From: CALNBC01 sp050945915
GTDB lineage: Bacteria; Bacillota; Clostridia; Christensenellales; CALWSW01
Assembly (NCBI GenBank): GCA_050945915.1
Contig: JBMNTV010000015.1
Span: 1-32,121 of the forward strand
Direction: 5' to 3'
DNA: 32,121 nt
The notes beneath the pieces were generated by a model that saw only the letters and a list, made by a program, of their open reading frames with translations, did no database searches and had not been told where the DNA came from. The position numbers and the translations under genes were made by a program. Below, piece by piece: positions 31,985 through 32,121 of this stretch; position 1 is the first letter of the stretch, and each line of letters starts with the position of its first letter.

Positions 31985-32121
31985 GCTTCCCAAGAAGGCG
32001 ATTGTGCAGGGCGAGGCCGCCTTTGGCAAATCTGCTATTTTGCGCCGGGGCGGTGTTGGCGGAGTTTTCCATACATATACTCAATTAAGGAAACTGATCC
32101 ACACACGTTGGTTCGACCATG
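31985..32121. other. Unassigned intergenic stretch at the window end
   Basis: I see no open frame with a credible start and no repeat here. The A+T-rich segment near 32070-32095 may belong to the promoter of a gene that begins outside the window. Confidence 0.4.

Overview
The window looks like the chromosome of an anaerobic, endospore-forming Clostridia-type Firmicute of fairly high G+C. Grounds: a spore photoproduct lyase homologue, two short Gram-positive-type lipoproteins of the kind used in extracellular flavin chemistry, Shine-Dalgarno-led ATG/GTG/TTG starts, many intrinsic terminators, and a split cobalamin-dependent methionine synthase. The species cannot be fixed from sequence alone. 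Most genes are G+C-rich (42 of 60 bases at 22261-22320), with one clear low-G+C island at about 12384-14402. No intergenic gap exceeds 300 bases.

Layout. (1) 1-1300: the end of a divergent cbiB-like gene and a small unknown protein. (2) 1391-3682, minus: an exported FAD-dependent reductase-like lipoprotein and an FMN-binding lipoprotein, each with its own terminator. (3) 3923-9464, minus: one operon with a THEP1-like NTPase, metF, a separately encoded methionine-synthase reactivation protein, metH and galE, started by a well-formed promoter at 9495-9523. (4) 9653-12354, plus, divergent from that operon: a MocA/MobA-like nucleotidyltransferase fused to a ModE-type DNA-binding domain, a histidine phosphatase and XdhC, a maturation cassette for a molybdenum hydroxylase whose structural genes are outside the window. 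(5) 12384-14402: a low-G+C LysR/YeiH-family pair, closed by a strong bidirectional terminator. (6) 14602-21771, minus: a tightly packed seven-gene operon (M20 amidohydrolase, methyltransferase, Hsp33, TPR protein, HEAT-like protein, RlmL-like RNA methyltransferase, Nudix hydrolase). (7) 21993-23306: pyrimidine-nucleoside phosphorylase; then tRNA-Leu(UAA) at 23521-23606. (8) 23804-24805, minus: a spore-photoproduct-lyase homologue; divergent from it, an ABC-2 ATPase/permease pair. (9) 26860-28303, minus: a stand-alone copy of the SBBP-protein N-terminal domain (DUF7948 type) and a truncated LysR. (10) 28435-31924: a heterodimeric ABC exporter with one degenerate ATPase site, then a terminator.

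Points most worth a second look: the SplB homologue has Ser where the B. subtilis enzyme has its hydrogen-donor Cys; the FAD lipoprotein lacks the His/Arg dicarboxylate residues of fumarate reductase; the solo SBBP-type domain stops exactly at its usual boundary; a THEP1-type NTPase heads a methionine operon; and the molybdenum nucleotidyltransferase carries its own ModE-type DNA-binding domain. I found no CRISPR array, prophage, IS element or rRNA. I see several unusual individual genes and small neighbourhoods, but nothing I can defend as a wholly new multi-gene system.
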